NCBI RefSeq assembly: GCF_000315545.1
Contig: NZ_JH992902.1
Coordinates: 655,280-719,279 of the forward strand
Direction of reading: 5' to 3'
Length of the DNA stretch: 64,000 nucleotides
Source of the DNA: Selenomonas sp. F0473
Lineage (GTDB): Bacteria > Bacillota > Negativicutes > Selenomonadales > Selenomonadaceae
Positions within the stretch are counted from its first letter, which is position 1. Every line of letters starts with the position of its first letter. This document shows positions 38,190 to 47,861 of this stretch, in pieces. Both the position numbers and the translations under genes were made by a program. The notes under the pieces are model-generated. The model did no database searches and was not told the DNA's origin. It saw nothing but the letters and a program-made list of their open reading frames with translations.

Positions 38190-40295
38190 TCAGCGAATCG
38201 AGCGGAGCACTTCCTCCAATTCATCAAAGCGTTGTCCCAGGCTCTCTCCGAGTTCGGCCGCTTTTTCGATGGACGCGCCGGAACTTTGAACCGCGCTCAG
38301 CGCGCCGTCCAGATTCCGACGGAGGTCCTCGATCTGTCCGTCAAAACCGTGTTCAAAGTTCTCAACCTTCTCCTCAAATTCCTGATTCGTCGCAAGCATC
38401 TTATCGATTTCCTGCACGTCGCGCAGCAATTGCGTAATCGCCTCATCGGAAGCCTCCAGGCGCTCGCGCGTATTCTCGGAGAGCTTACGCACCTCGCCTG
38501 CGACGACGGCAAAGCCGCGTCCCGCCTCGCCTGCGCGCGCGGCTTCGATCGCGGCGTTGAGCGCAAGGAGATTGATCTGCGCCGAGATCTCTGTGATCAT
38601 CTGCATGACCTGTTCGATCTTCTTCGTGCTCTCTGTGAGCGTCTGCAGCTTCGGCGTGATCTCGGCGTTGCGCCCAAGGAGTTCCTTTGTCATGTCCCCT
38701 TGGCCGCCGAGGCTGCTGCTCAGCGTCCCCACGAGTTCAGAGACGTTCCCGGCACTCTCGGAAACGCGCGTCATCGTCTCCGCCAGCCCCGCCATTTGGC
38801 TCCGGTAGGAAGCAAACTCGCCGATGATGCCGTCCTTCAAACTCCCGATGATCCGCCTGCGGTTGATTTCACGCGTGAGGAACGACTTTTGGCAGTCCGC
38901 ATAGATCGTCGGGAAATGATCCAAATAATTGTCTTCAAACTTCTCTCCGGACGTCCGATAGAAGAAAATCGCCGTCAGCGTCTCGTTGAGGTGCACGCCC
39001 GAAATTTCGCCAAGCGCCGAATATCCCGCCACGGGAATACCCGCGAAGAGATCCGCCCCCGCCAGTTCGGTCGAAAAAACGAGCCGCCGCGACACACAGT
39101 CGTTGAGTACCGCGCCGATCGGCGTCGGTTTCCCTTTTGCGAACGCGCGATAGTCCGCTTTGAGCGTATCGATGAGCTTGGTCCGGCGCACGAGGCGGAT
39201 TTCTTCGCCCGCCGTGATATCGCAGTAAAGGCGCAGACTCTTCGTCTTCTCATCGATGCTGTGCAACGCCCGAATGCAGAGTTCGCGTCCGATACGCGTT
39301 GCGAAATTATAACCCGCCATGGCGTCCGCAAGTCCGGAGATATCGGAAACATGCAGTTCTTTCATCAGCACGTCCGCGAACGACACGGGATGCCCGTCGG
39401 CGTCGGCAACGGTATCCACGGTGCGGAAGGTCGGATCCGAGCCGATGACCGTCCACTTCTTCCCCGTGTCCTCGACCGCCTGCGTCTTAAAAATTGCATA
39501 GCGGTAACTTTCGGCAAGCTTGACGACAAGAACGGCCGCATGGTTTTCAAGAACCTTTTTCCCGTCGTAAATATAGGTATGAGAGAAATCCAACGCGCCG
39601 CCGGCACTGCCGCCGATATAGGGGCATGGCAGGATCCCGGCGTCGTAGATCCCCTTGAGTACGAAGGATTCGCAGGAACTCACCCCGTCGACATAGACGA
39701 AGGCGAAGGTATCGTCAAAGCGTACGGGAAACGGAATACTCTCGTGGCGCAGATCTTCGCGTATGCGCAGGGTGCGCTCCGCCGGCGTGAGTTCGGATAC
39801 GCCGCGCCGCATGTCGTCGTTGTGGAGCGATAGGGTCAGCATGTGCGACTGCACGATCATCCGCTGAGAGAACGCCTGCAACAAAATCTTTGCACGGCCT
39901 TCCTTCGCGTCCAAGTAATAGGAACGCGATCCCTGCTCGTAGGCAAGTTCCCCGCAGGTCGTCATGAGAAGGATCTTCACATCGGGCGGTGAAGCCGCGG
40001 AAACGGCGCGGGACACGTCTTCCATTGAAAGATCCGCCGAAACGAATCCCAGAACGACGGCAGGCCCGCCCGGCAAGTCGTATAGTTCACGCAGACGCTC
40101 TGCCGTCAGCGCGCTGCGCGAGAGATACGCGGTTTTGATATCCGTTCCGCTCCCCGCCGCAGCGCTTGCCGCAGACGGCATACGCGTCTTTTGGGACGCC
40201 TCGCCCGGTACGTTTTTCGTTTGCGCCGGCTTCGCCTGAATGCGATCCGCGAGCGACACCTCCGCTTCTTGTTTGTTTCCAAAAAAACCGAACAT
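38190..40295 (-). CDS. Soluble FIST-domain methyl-accepting chemotaxis protein
   Basis: A 701-residue chemoreceptor without membrane segments. An N-terminal variable region (1-55) precedes a FIST N domain (about 75-270, with [15 protein letters not shown] and [13 protein letters not shown]) and a FIST C domain (about 280-430, with [20 protein letters not shown]). A methyl-accepting signalling domain follows (about 500-690) with the hairpin tip [20 protein letters not shown]. The signalling domain stays in the cytoplasm and presumably joins a CheA/CheW array. FIST domains are thought to sense small ligands such as amino acids. An amino acid permease gene lies 49 bp upstream on the same strand. 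Confidence 0.92.
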   Translation of the reverse strand: MFGFFGNKQEAEVSLADRIQAKPAQTKNVPGEASQKTRMPSAASAAAGSGTDIKTAYLSRSALTAERLRELYDLPGGPAVVLGFVSADLSMEDVSRAVSAASPPDVKILLMTTCGELAYEQGSRSYYLDAKEGRAKILLQAFSQRMIVQSHMLTLSLHNDDMRRGVSELTPAERTLRIREDLRHESIPFPVRFDDTFAFVYVDGVSSCESFVLKGIYDAGILPCPYIGGSAGGALDFSHTYIYDGKKVLENHAAVLVVKLAESYRYAIFKTQAVEDTGKKWTVIGSDPTFRTVDTVADADGHPVSFADVLMKELHVSDISGLADAMAGYNFATRIGRELCIRALHSIDEKTKSLRLYCDITAGEEIRLVRRTKLIDTLKADYRAFAKGKPTPIGAVLNDCVSRRLVFSTELAGADLFAGIPVAGYSALGEISGVHLNETLTAIFFYRTSGEKFEDNYLDHFPTIYADCQKSFLTREINRRRIIGSLKDGIIGEFASYRSQMAGLAETMTRVSESAGNVSELVGTLSSSLGGQGDMTKELLGRNAEITPKLQTLTESTKKIEQVMQMITEISAQINLLALNAAIEAARAGEAGRGFAVVAGEVRKLSENTRERLEASDEAITQLLRDVQEIDKMLATNQEFEEKVENFEHGFDGQIEDLRRNLDGALSAVQSSGASIEKAAELGESLGQRFDELEEVLRSIR

Positions 40296-40344
40296 ATTGC
40301 TTCCTCCCTATCAAACAATCCCACTTCTTTATTATAGCATGCCG

Positions 40345-41694
40345 TCACTGCCGCCGCAAGAATCGATACCCAAGCATCGGCAGGATCAGCATGGGCACGC
40401 CGAGATAGAGCGCCGCACGCAGCTCCGGGGTGAACGCCATAAACACGAGGCAAAGCACCTGCGCCCAGATGCCGAAGAGCGTCACGTAGGGGAACAGAGG
40501 CATACGGTAACGCAGCCGCGATACCTCTCCGCATGCCTCAAGTTTCCGCCGCCGCCGGTACTGACTCCAACAGATGGAGATCCATGCCGCCGCCCCCGAG
40601 AATCCGGAGAGCGCAAGCAGATAGGTGTACAGGGCGGCATGCGGGTTCACCGCATAGATCCCGATGACCAGCCAGCAGAACGCGATAGAGGCATAGATCG
40701 CGCGCGACGGGATGCCCTTATCGTTCAGTCCCCCGAGGATCCGCGGCGCCATCCCCATGGTCGCCAAGGCATGTACCGTACGCGCGGCACCGTAGAGCCC
40801 CGAGTTCGAACAGGAGACTGCGGCCGTCAGCACGACGAAGGAGAACAACGCGCCAAGCTGCGACAGCCCGTGCGCCTCGAGCGCGGCGGCGAATACGCTC
40901 TCCGTCAGCGTCGCGCGGTCCCACGGCAGGATGGAGATAAGCAGCGTGATGGGTACGATGTAGAGGGCGATGATGCGCCACGTCACGTTACGCACGGCGA
41001 AGGGAATGCTCTTGGCGGGATCCGCCGTCTCCCCCGCGGCAAGCCCGATGATCTCGGCGCCTTGAAAGTTGACGAGGATGATGACCATCGTGAGGGCAAT
41101 GCTCCAGTATCCGTGCGGGGCAAAGCCGCCGCTGCCGAGCAGGATGCGCGTGCCGATATATCCCTCTTCGCCGATCAGCCCGAGGCAAATGAGGAGCGCA
41201 ACGACACTGAACGCCACCAACGCGAGAATTTTAACGAGCGAGAGCCAAAACTCGCTCTCTCCGAACTTATCCACGCGGAACAGATTGATAATCGTAACGA
41301 TGAGACCGAAGAACACGGCCCACCAGATCGTGCCGACCTCCGGCAGGAGACCGTTCATAATGATGCCGGCCGCAATCATCTCGGACGGCACATAGGAAAC
41401 CCATGTCACCCAATACGACCAACCGACGCCGCACGCCCACGCCGCCGAGATATTTTCGCGCGCGTAGACAACAAACGAACCCGACAGCGGCTGCTCTACC
41501 GCGAGTTCCGCAAGACAGAGCATCACCGCGAGCACGATGAGACCGCCGAGCAGATACGAGATCACGGAGGCAGGCCCCGCCTGTTCGATCACGTATCCCG
41601 TGCCGAGAAAATATCCGCTCCCGATGACGCCGCCGATGGAGATGAGCTGAAGATGCCGATGCTTCAGCTTCCGTTGCATGGTCGATTCGCCCAT
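40345..41694 (-). CDS. Amino acid permease (APC superfamily, AAT-like)
   Basis: A 449-residue secondary transporter with about twelve hydrophobic segments. The N-terminus matches the amino acid transporter consensus (LISIGGVIGSGYFLGTGYVI, then GPASVISYLLGG) and a central FQGAEIIGLAAGETADPAKS. These features fit the AAT group (GabP, LysP, ProY and others); the exact amino acid cannot be read. It lies upstream of the FIST chemoreceptor in the same direction with a 49-bp gap, suggesting a transport/sensing pair. Confidence 0.9.
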   Translation of the reverse strand: MGESTMQRKLKHRHLQLISIGGVIGSGYFLGTGYVIEQAGPASVISYLLGGLIVLAVMLCLAELAVEQPLSGSFVVYARENISAAWACGVGWSYWVTWVSYVPSEMIAAGIIMNGLLPEVGTIWWAVFFGLIVTIINLFRVDKFGESEFWLSLVKILALVAFSVVALLICLGLIGEEGYIGTRILLGSGGFAPHGYWSIALTMVIILVNFQGAEIIGLAAGETADPAKSIPFAVRNVTWRIIALYIVPITLLISILPWDRATLTESVFAAALEAHGLSQLGALFSFVVLTAAVSCSNSGLYGAARTVHALATMGMAPRILGGLNDKGIPSRAIYASIAFCWLVIGIYAVNPHAALYTYLLALSGFSGAAAWISICWSQYRRRRKLEACGEVSRLRYRMPLFPYVTLFGIWAQVLCLVFMAFTPELRAALYLGVPMLILPMLGYRFLRRQ

Positions 41695-41787
41695 TGCCTT
41701 CGTAACACAACCTTTCCGCCGACTGCAGAACGTCCAAAAAATACGTATCCATCATACTACAACGGGGTAAAGATTACTATCATTTAT

Positions 41788-41816
41788 TTGACAAAGCTAA
41801 AAAATTTTATTATGAT
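41788..41816 (+). promoter_or_regulatory. Promoter of the secreted DUF3298-like protein/yigZ operon
   Basis: TTGACA (41788-41793), 17-bp spacer, TATGAT (41811-41816), with AAGGAGG at 41833-41839 before the ATG at 41847. Confidence 0.82.
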
Positions 41817-41846
41817 TTGATTATCCATATATAAGGAGGATATTAC

Positions 41847-42476
41847 ATGATGAAACCAGGAGCCCTTCTGCTTGCCCTCGCCTTCGTTCTCGGCGCCGCA
41901 GGGACCGCCGGCGCGGCCGTATCCGATCATCGGGAACAGGTGATCAACCTCAGCGTCGCCTACCCTGTGCTCAGCCTCGACGATACGGCCGCTGCCGGAC
42001 GCATCAACGCCGACATGCAGACGTTTGCGGCGAATTTCCGTGCGCAGTTCGAAAGCGGCGCATTCTACCGCGGCGAGCTGGGCTACCGCGTACATCTTGA
42101 CGACGACAACTTCCTCTCGGTGACCTTCACCGACATGCGCTATGCCCTGCACGATAACCAGCCGACGCGCCGAGACTACGGCTTCGTCTATTACAAAAAG
42201 ACCGGCCAACGTCTCCCGCTCGCTTTCTTCGTGCACCTCACCCCGTCCGATCTCGACGGCGAAGCCGCCAGCGGGCATCTCTACAACGAACAGGGACGCA
42301 GCACGCCCATCCAGCCCGAGAAAGCCGTCCGTGAAGTGCCGGCAAACTATTTCCTCGGCGGCCGCGGCTATGTCTGCCCCATCTTTCAGGCGGGCGAACT
42401 GACGGCGAGCACGGGACCGACCTATATTCTGCTCGACGCCTCCATCGTCGACTATTTCAACCGTAAGAATAAATGA
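41847..42476 (+). CDS. Secreted protein of DUF3298/RsiV-like type
   Basis: A 209-residue protein with a clear signal peptide (residues 1-24, cleaved after AGTAGAA). The mature part alternates strands and helices as in the RsiV/PdaC-associated DUF3298/DUF4163 fold: VINLSVAYPVLSLDD, then INADMQTFAANFRAQF, then GYRVHLDDDNFLSVTFTD and LPLAFFVHLTP. No catalytic motif is visible. It overlaps yigZ by 4 bp (ATGA). A role in the cell envelope is inferred from export only. Confidence 0.6.
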   Translation: MMKPGALLLALAFVLGAAGTAGAAVSDHREQVINLSVAYPVLSLDDTAAAGRINADMQTFAANFRAQFESGAFYRGELGYRVHLDDDNFLSVTFTDMRYALHDNQPTRRDYGFVYYKKTGQRLPLAFFVHLTPSDLDGEAASGHLYNEQGRSTPIQPEKAVREVPANYFLGGRGYVCPIFQAGELTASTGPTYILLDASIVDYFNRKNK

Positions 42477-43132
42477 CCGATCCGGCCTATATGACAATCG
42501 CTGCAGGGGAGGCGCCGCTCGACGGCGTCTCCCCTGTCTCGTATGAGATCCGTCGCTCCCGCTTCCTCGCCTATGTCCGACACGCTTCGGAGGAAGAAAG
42601 TACGCGCGCATGGATCCGGGCGATCCGAAAAAAGCATTTCGACGCGCGGCACGTTCCGTATGCATGGGTGTTCGGCATCGCTTCCGAACGACAGCGGTCA
42701 AGCGACGACGGCGAACCGGCCGGCACGGCGGGCAGTCCCATCCTGGAAGCGATCAAGGGACGCGGCGTCACGAATGTCGCCGTCGCCGTCGCGCGCTACT
42801 TCGGCGGCGTCAAACTCGGCGCGGGCGGGCTCATCCGTTCCTACGCGCACGCGGCGGGGCTTGGTCTCGACGCGGCGCCAAAGGTCCGTATGATCCCGCT
42901 GCGCGCAATGCTTCTGCACATCGACTACGATCTCGTCGCACCCGTCGAGCGCTATATCCGCGATACGGGGCTTCACACGGGGGAGGCTGCTTACGCCGAT
43001 GCGGTCACGCTGACGCTGCTCGTTCCCCCAAAGGAGGTCGAGATGCGGAAGCGGGCGTTCACCGATCTCACGGCGGGACGCGCCCGCTTTACGACGGGCG
43101 ATACGGACTTTGTCCCGGTGCCGCTTTCGTGA
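42473..43132 (+). CDS. yigZ: YigZ/IMPACT family protein
   Basis: Conserved protein of unclear role related to eukaryotic IMPACT. The 219-residue product has the N-terminal UPF0029 domain (residues 20-135) with the signature VARYFGGVKLGAGGLIRSYA, preceded by SSDDGEPAGTAGSPIL. A C-terminal ferredoxin-like DUF1949 domain (about 140-205) follows. The start ATG overlaps the preceding stop, so it is translationally coupled. A small hairpin with a short T-tract follows the stop and may end the operon. Confidence 0.9.
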   Translation: MTDPAYMTIAAGEAPLDGVSPVSYEIRRSRFLAYVRHASEEESTRAWIRAIRKKHFDARHVPYAWVFGIASERQRSSDDGEPAGTAGSPILEAIKGRGVTNVAVAVARYFGGVKLGAGGLIRSYAHAAGLGLDAAPKVRMIPLRAMLLHIDYDLVAPVERYIRDTGLHTGEAAYADAVTLTLLVPPKEVEMRKRAFTDLTAGRARFTTGDTDFVPVPLS

Positions 43133-43252
43133 CATATTTTCTCAGTCGGAGAAAATTTTCCATATCGGACGGTCCCGTTCCACCGATACCATACTCTGTG
43201 ATATCATGTGAAAAAGTTGTAGACAGATGAGAAAGGCATACGGTAGATTCTT

Positions 43253-44581
43253 ATGGAAACAGAGCGGATTCAAAACGCGGCGCGCGACGATAATAAAACG
43301 CTCAACTACAAGATGAAAATTATGCTCGACATCGGGCAGACGCTCATGGAGAACGGCGCGGACTGCGCGCGTATCGTTCGGGAAATGGGTCGTGCGGCAG
43401 CCCATCTGCGCATTCCCGCGAAGCAGATTCAATCCCATATCACCTATACGACTATCATGCTGTGCGTCAGCGACGGCGAGCGTTCTTTCACACAGTTCCG
43501 CAAAAGCGTGCGACACGGCGTCAACCTTGCCGTGATTGCCGCTGTCAGCAAGCTCACATGGCGCAGTCTGCGCGGCAACACCTCCATGAACCCCATCGAA
43601 CGCGCCATCGCCCGTATTCGCGAGCGCCCGCTCTGCTATCCGGACTGGATGATCGCACTCGGCGCTGCCGTCGGATCGGGCGGCTCCTGCAAACTCTTCG
43701 GCGGGAGCTGGCTCGAAGCGCTTGTTACAACGGTCGCCGCACTGGCAGGCTTCATTGCCCATCGCCTCAGCACCCGGAACGCGTTCAACCCATACGCCTG
43801 CGCCATGATCACAGGTTTTGTCGCAACACTTTGCGCCTGGGTCATTCCGCATACGCTCGGTCTCGAGACAATGTGGTACGCGCTCGTCGCCTGCACCATC
43901 TTTCTTATGCCGGGTTTCCCATCGGTCAACGCGGCGAGCGATATGCTGAATCGCTTTATCACCTCGGGCATGACGCGCGCGATGGATACCATGCTCATCA
44001 TCGGCGGAATGACCTTCGGCATCGCCTTCGCCATCCTGATCGCGGGCGTACACAACATCTCCGACGTCCATATCCGGCCGTCGGATACCTACCTTAATCA
44101 GGCGATCGCGGCGGCGCTTGCCGCGGGCGGCTTCTCCGTCATGTTCAACACGCCGAAGAAACTGCTCGCCGTCGTCGCAGTCGAGGGCATCGTCACCATG
44201 CTGATCCGCAACGTCGTTATGATCGAGTTCGGCATGTCGCAGGCGATCGGCTCTTTTATTGCCGCCGCCGTCGTCGGTATCGCGGCGCTGAAGATCATCC
44301 ATATCGTACACACGCCGAACACACTGCTCATCATCCCGCCCGTGATCCCGCTCGTCCCGTGCGTTCTGCTTTACCGTCTGCTCTTCGCCATCCTCCACAT
44401 CCAGACGATCTCGGTCGAGGAGCTGCTCGAAGCGCTGCGGTTCGGCGTAGACGGTATCACGATCATCCTCGCCATCGTCGTCGGCGTCTCCATCCCGAAC
44501 ATCTTCATCCAAAAGCGGATGGAACTCCGGCAGCAGCGCGAGATCAACGCGATCATCGCGGCGCGGGAAGCGCAAGAATAG
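43253..44581 (+). CDS. ThrE-type threonine/serine exporter family protein
   Basis: A 442-residue membrane protein. The N-terminal soluble part (1-110) has the ThrE pattern (DIGQTLMENGADCARIVREM) and is followed by about ten hydrophobic segments, including the two fused ThrE halves; the second half contains TPNTLLIIPPVIPLVPCVLL. Bacterial homologues export threonine and serine. It is monocistronic, with a perfect inverted repeat downstream. No clear promoter or ribosome site was identified. Confidence 0.85.
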   Translation: METERIQNAARDDNKTLNYKMKIMLDIGQTLMENGADCARIVREMGRAAAHLRIPAKQIQSHITYTTIMLCVSDGERSFTQFRKSVRHGVNLAVIAAVSKLTWRSLRGNTSMNPIERAIARIRERPLCYPDWMIALGAAVGSGGSCKLFGGSWLEALVTTVAALAGFIAHRLSTRNAFNPYACAMITGFVATLCAWVIPHTLGLETMWYALVACTIFLMPGFPSVNAASDMLNRFITSGMTRAMDTMLIIGGMTFGIAFAILIAGVHNISDVHIRPSDTYLNQAIAAALAAGGFSVMFNTPKKLLAVVAVEGIVTMLIRNVVMIEFGMSQAIGSFIAAAVVGIAALKIIHIVHTPNTLLIIPPVIPLVPCVLLYRLLFAILHIQTISVEELLEALRFGVDGITIILAIVVGVSIPNIFIQKRMELRQQREINAIIAAREAQE

Positions 44582-44637
44582 CGCGCCGCGGTATTTTGCA
44601 CCGCCCCGGCACACAGGCTCCTTTGCCCGCATTCTTC

Positions 44638-44689
44638 GCAACGGCCCCCAAAGATTGACGTGACGTCGTCGGTCTTTGGGGGCCGTTGC
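44638..44689. terminator. Long inverted repeat between the convergent ThrE-type and HxlR genes
   Basis: Sixteen-base perfect repeat GCAACGGCCCCCAAAG (44638-44653) and CTTTGGGGGCCGTTGC (44674-44689) with a 20-nt loop. Neither end has a T-tract, so it is an unusual terminator or some other convergent-end structure. Confidence 0.6.
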
Positions 44690-44700
44690 CGCGCTCTCAA

Positions 44701-45042
44701 TTATGCGCCGGTTTTCGAAATCGTTTCTTGATAGCGCCGTCCCCAAAGGCATAGTTCCTTCAAAACAGGACGGATGGTCGTGCCGAGATCAGAGAGCGCA
44801 TATTCCACTTTCGGCGGCGTTTCCGGATAGACGGTTCTTGTGATCATCTTTTGTTCTTCGAGCGTCTGCAGCTGCCGTGCCAGCGTCTTTGTCGCAACGG
44901 GCGCCAATTGCCGCCGCAGTTCGTTGAATCGAACGGGGCCTTGGGAGATCTGCCACAGCAGTTTCAGCGTCCATTTCCCGGTCAATATATTCAAGCAGAC
45001 TTCCATCGGACATCGCTCCGCAGCCTCCATCGCTTTTGCCAT
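44701..45042 (-). CDS. HxlR-family transcriptional regulator
   Basis: A 113-residue winged-helix regulator. The start at 45042 follows AAAGGAGG; a longer in-frame form would run through the divergent promoter region. Family landmarks are CPMEVCLNILTGKWTLKLLW, FNELRRQLAPVATKTLARQL, the wing around RTVYPETPPKVEYAL and SDLGTTIRPVLKELC. The two N-terminal cysteines are found in thiol- or electrophile-sensing members. It is divergent from the amidohydrolase gene, its probable target. Confidence 0.9.
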   Translation of the reverse strand: MAKAMEAAERCPMEVCLNILTGKWTLKLLWQISQGPVRFNELRRQLAPVATKTLARQLQTLEEQKMITRTVYPETPPKVEYALSDLGTTIRPVLKELCLWGRRYQETISKTGA

Positions 45043-45062
45043 CGTACGGCCTCCTTTGGCGG

Positions 45063-45090
45063 TGTCAAAAATGCCGCTAACTGTCAAAAA
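45063..45090. repeat. Direct repeat in the HxlR/amidohydrolase divergent region
   Basis: TGTCAAAAA occurs at 45063-45071 and 45082-45090, a spacing of 19 bp, close to two helical turns. A TATAAT-like box (ATTATAGC on plus) is near 45131. It may be an operator for the HxlR protein. Confidence 0.45.
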
Positions 45091-45166
45091 GGTGCGTTCT
45101 TGCGGCGTTTCCTCTATCGTGTTATGGTTGATTATAGCAGAAACGGCACGAGAAAGGCAGGATTTT

Positions 45167-45970
45167 ATGATCATCGACAATCACGAGCACGTCATGCTGC
45201 CGACGGCCCTCCAAATACAAAAGCTGAACGAGGCGCAGGTCGACAAGGCAATTTTATTCACAACGACGCCGCATGTCGAGCGGGCAAAAACAGCCGCGCT
45301 GAAAGACATCGACAAAGAAATGTCCGTCTTGTATCGCGTGCTCGGCGGAACATATACGCCGGAAGAGCGGCGCGCGCAAATGAAGACATGCATCGTCGAA
45401 TTAACAAATGCGATCGCTGCCGCGCCGGATCGCTTTTTCGGATTCGGCCCCGTTCCTTTGGGCTTATCCGTACGGGAAATATCCGCGTGGATAGAACGCT
45501 ATGTCGTCGGTCATGCGCTCAAGGGGGTCGGCGAGTTCACGCCCGGCTCCGATGCGCAGGTAGAGCAGTTGGCGCCGATATTCGCGGCCCTTTCTTCTTT
45601 CCCCGGTCTGCCCGTATGGGTACACACATTTCATCCCGTCGGATCCGGCGGACTCAAAATCCTCATGCGCCTATGCGAAGAATACCCGTCGATTCCCGTG
45701 ATATTCGGCCATATGGGCGGCATCAATTGGATGGACGCCATAGCGTTCGCGAAAGGCCGCCGAAACGTATATCTGGATTTATCCGCGGCATTCACGACGC
45801 TGTCCGTCAAATGCGCGCTGACGGAAGTCCCTGAAAGATGCCTCTTCGGCTCGGACGTGCCGTTCGGCGCCCCTATCCTTTGCAGACGGCTGATCGAATA
45901 CGTCAGTCCGTCCGCCGAAGCGACAGAAATGGCCTTGGGGGATAATATCGCGCGTCTCCTTCAAATTTAA
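45167..45970 (+). CDS. Amidohydrolase-2 family protein
   Basis: A TIM-barrel metal hydrolase or decarboxylase of 267 residues. The start follows AGAAAGGCAGG. Expected ligands are seen: His6 and His8 in IDNHEHVM, His in WVHTFHP, His in FGHMGG, and Asp in LFGSDVPFG. This pattern matches the ACMSD/amidohydrolase-2 group; the substrate is unknown. Its GC content is lower than the average of neighbours. Control by the divergent HxlR gene is likely from position. Confidence 0.82.
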   Translation: MIIDNHEHVMLPTALQIQKLNEAQVDKAILFTTTPHVERAKTAALKDIDKEMSVLYRVLGGTYTPEERRAQMKTCIVELTNAIAAAPDRFFGFGPVPLGLSVREISAWIERYVVGHALKGVGEFTPGSDAQVEQLAPIFAALSSFPGLPVWVHTFHPVGSGGLKILMRLCEEYPSIPVIFGHMGGINWMDAIAFAKGRRNVYLDLSAAFTTLSVKCALTEVPERCLFGSDVPFGAPILCRRLIEYVSPSAEATEMALGDNIARLLQI

Positions 45971-46130
45971 GCGGCGGCAAAGCAAAAGCGCGGCATATTC
46001 CCATCGGCTGTATACGCCCTCTTAAAAGATAGCCGCACGAAACATGACTCGAAAAAAGATGACGGCTCTCCGGATTTTGTGCTATGATACGCTTAGATAT
46101 GTATATGGGACGCATAGGAGGGTCTAGATC

Positions 46131-47762
46131 ATGACGCCGTATGACATTCTGAACAATCCGTTTCTCAACAAGGGGAGCGCATTCACCGAAGAGGAACGCG
46201 ATCGCCTCGGTCTGCGCGGGCTCCTGCCGCCGGCGGTACAGACGCTCGAGGAGCAGGCGACGCAGGCCTATGAACTCTATCGAAAGAAAGCCTCGCCCCT
46301 GCAGAAACGCGAATATCTCATGCGTATTTTCTCCATCAACCGCACGCTCTTTTTCAAGGTGTTCAGCGAGCATGTGGAAGAGATGATGCCCATCGTCTAC
46401 GACCCCGTCATCGCCGAAAGCATCGAGGGGTACAGTCACGAATTCATCGACCCGGAGTATGCGGTCTATCTCACCGAAGCCGATAAAGATCGGTTCAAGG
46501 ATATTCTGCGCCGCGCCGCAGGCGATCGGCATATCCGCCTGATCGTCGTCACGGACGCCGAGGAGATTCTCGGCATCGGCGACTGGGGTACGAACGGCGT
46601 CGATATCTCCGTCGGCAAGCTCATGGTCTATACGGCGGCGGCCGGCATTGATCCCGCCAGCGTCCTCCCGGTTGTGCTCGATGTCGGAACGAACCGCAAG
46701 ACGCTGCTCGAAGACCCGCTCTATCTCGGCGTCCGCAAAGAACGGATCATAGGCGACGCGTATCACCGCGTAATCCGTGCGTTTGTCGACGCGGCGGAAA
46801 GCCTTTTCCCCGATCTCTATCTGCATTGGGAGGACTTCGGGCGCGACCATGCCGCCGCCCTGCTGAAAGAATATCGTCCGCGCATCGCCACATTCAACGA
46901 CGACGTCCAGGGCACGGGCATCATCTCGCTCGCGGGCATTCTCGGAGCGCTCCGCATCAGCAAGGAGCGCCTGACGGATCAGATCTATATGTGTTTCGGC
47001 GCAGGCACCGCGGGTACGGGTATCGCCAATCTCGTTATGGCGGAGATGACGGCACAGGGGCTCTCCCCCGAGGAAGCGCGCGGGAGATTCTATTTGGTCG
47101 ATAAAAACGGGCTGCTGTTCGACGATATGGACGACCTTACCGCGGAGCAGCGCCCCTTCGCCCGCCGCCGCGGTGAATTCCCGAACGCGAGCGCGCCGAT
47201 GGATTTGCTCAGTGCGGTCAAGGCCGTGCATCCGACGATCCTCGTCGGCACCTCCACGACCCCCGGCACCTTTACCGAGGCCGTTGTGAAAGAAATGGCG
47301 GCGCATACGCCGCGTCCCATCGTCTTCCCGCTGAGCAATCCGACGAAACTCGCGGAGGCGGCGGCGCAGGATCTCCTCAAATGGACGGACGGAAAGGCGC
47401 TGATTGCGACCGGCATCCCCTACGATCCCATCGAATACGGCGGAGTCACCTACCGCATCGGGCAGGCAAACAACGCGCTCATCTACCCGGGCGTCGGTCT
47501 CGGCGTTCTCGCGGTCAAGGCAAAGCGTCTCAGCGACCGGATGATCTCCGCGGCGGCCCACGCGCTCGGCGGTCTCGTGGATCCCACGGCACCGGGTGCG
47601 GCAACGCTGCCGCCCGTATCGCGGCTCACGGAGTTCTCGCGCACCGTCGCGGAGAAAGTCGCCGCGTGCGCGATCGAGGAAGGCCTCGCCGAAAAGACAG
47701 ATATCGGCAAAGCGATCGACGCGATCCGCTGGACGCCCGCCTATCGGGATTTGAATATTTAA
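46131..47762 (+). CDS. Malolactic enzyme / NAD-dependent malic enzyme
   Basis: Converts malate to lactate plus CO2 (malolactic) or pyruvate plus CO2 (malic enzyme). The 543-residue protein has the family start [19 protein letters not shown], the malic signature region [20 protein letters not shown] with [13 protein letters not shown], and metal/NAD segments [12 protein letters not shown] and [13 protein letters not shown]. Length and start resemble lactic-acid-bacterial malolactic enzymes closely, and the two activities cannot be separated by motif. A TATGAT at 46083 is a possible -10. A terminator follows. Confidence 0.9.
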   Translation: MTPYDILNNPFLNKGSAFTEEERDRLGLRGLLPPAVQTLEEQATQAYELYRKKASPLQKREYLMRIFSINRTLFFKVFSEHVEEMMPIVYDPVIAESIEGYSHEFIDPEYAVYLTEADKDRFKDILRRAAGDRHIRLIVVTDAEEILGIGDWGTNGVDISVGKLMVYTAAAGIDPASVLPVVLDVGTNRKTLLEDPLYLGVRKERIIGDAYHRVIRAFVDAAESLFPDLYLHWEDFGRDHAAALLKEYRPRIATFNDDVQGTGIISLAGILGALRISKERLTDQIYMCFGAGTAGTGIANLVMAEMTAQGLSPEEARGRFYLVDKNGLLFDDMDDLTAEQRPFARRRGEFPNASAPMDLLSAVKAVHPTILVGTSTTPGTFTEAVVKEMAAHTPRPIVFPLSNPTKLAEAAAQDLLKWTDGKALIATGIPYDPIEYGGVTYRIGQANNALIYPGVGLGVLAVKAKRLSDRMISAAAHALGGLVDPTAPGAATLPPVSRLTEFSRTVAEKVAACAIEEGLAEKTDIGKAIDAIRWTPAYRDLNI

Positions 47763-47780
47763 CGCTCCCTTGCGAACGAA

Positions 47781-47818
47781 AAGGTACAGAACGGCACGGA
47801 TCCGTTCTGTGCCTTTAT
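47781..47818 (+). terminator. Terminator after the malolactic/malic enzyme gene
   Basis: Fourteen-base repeat AAGGTACAGAACGG (47781-47794) and CCGTTCTGTGCCTT (47802-47815) with one mismatch, followed by TATTT. Confidence 0.8.
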
Positions 47819-47861
47819 TTCATGCCTTACGGTGTGTGCTCGTCTCATGAAAGGATTGCAT

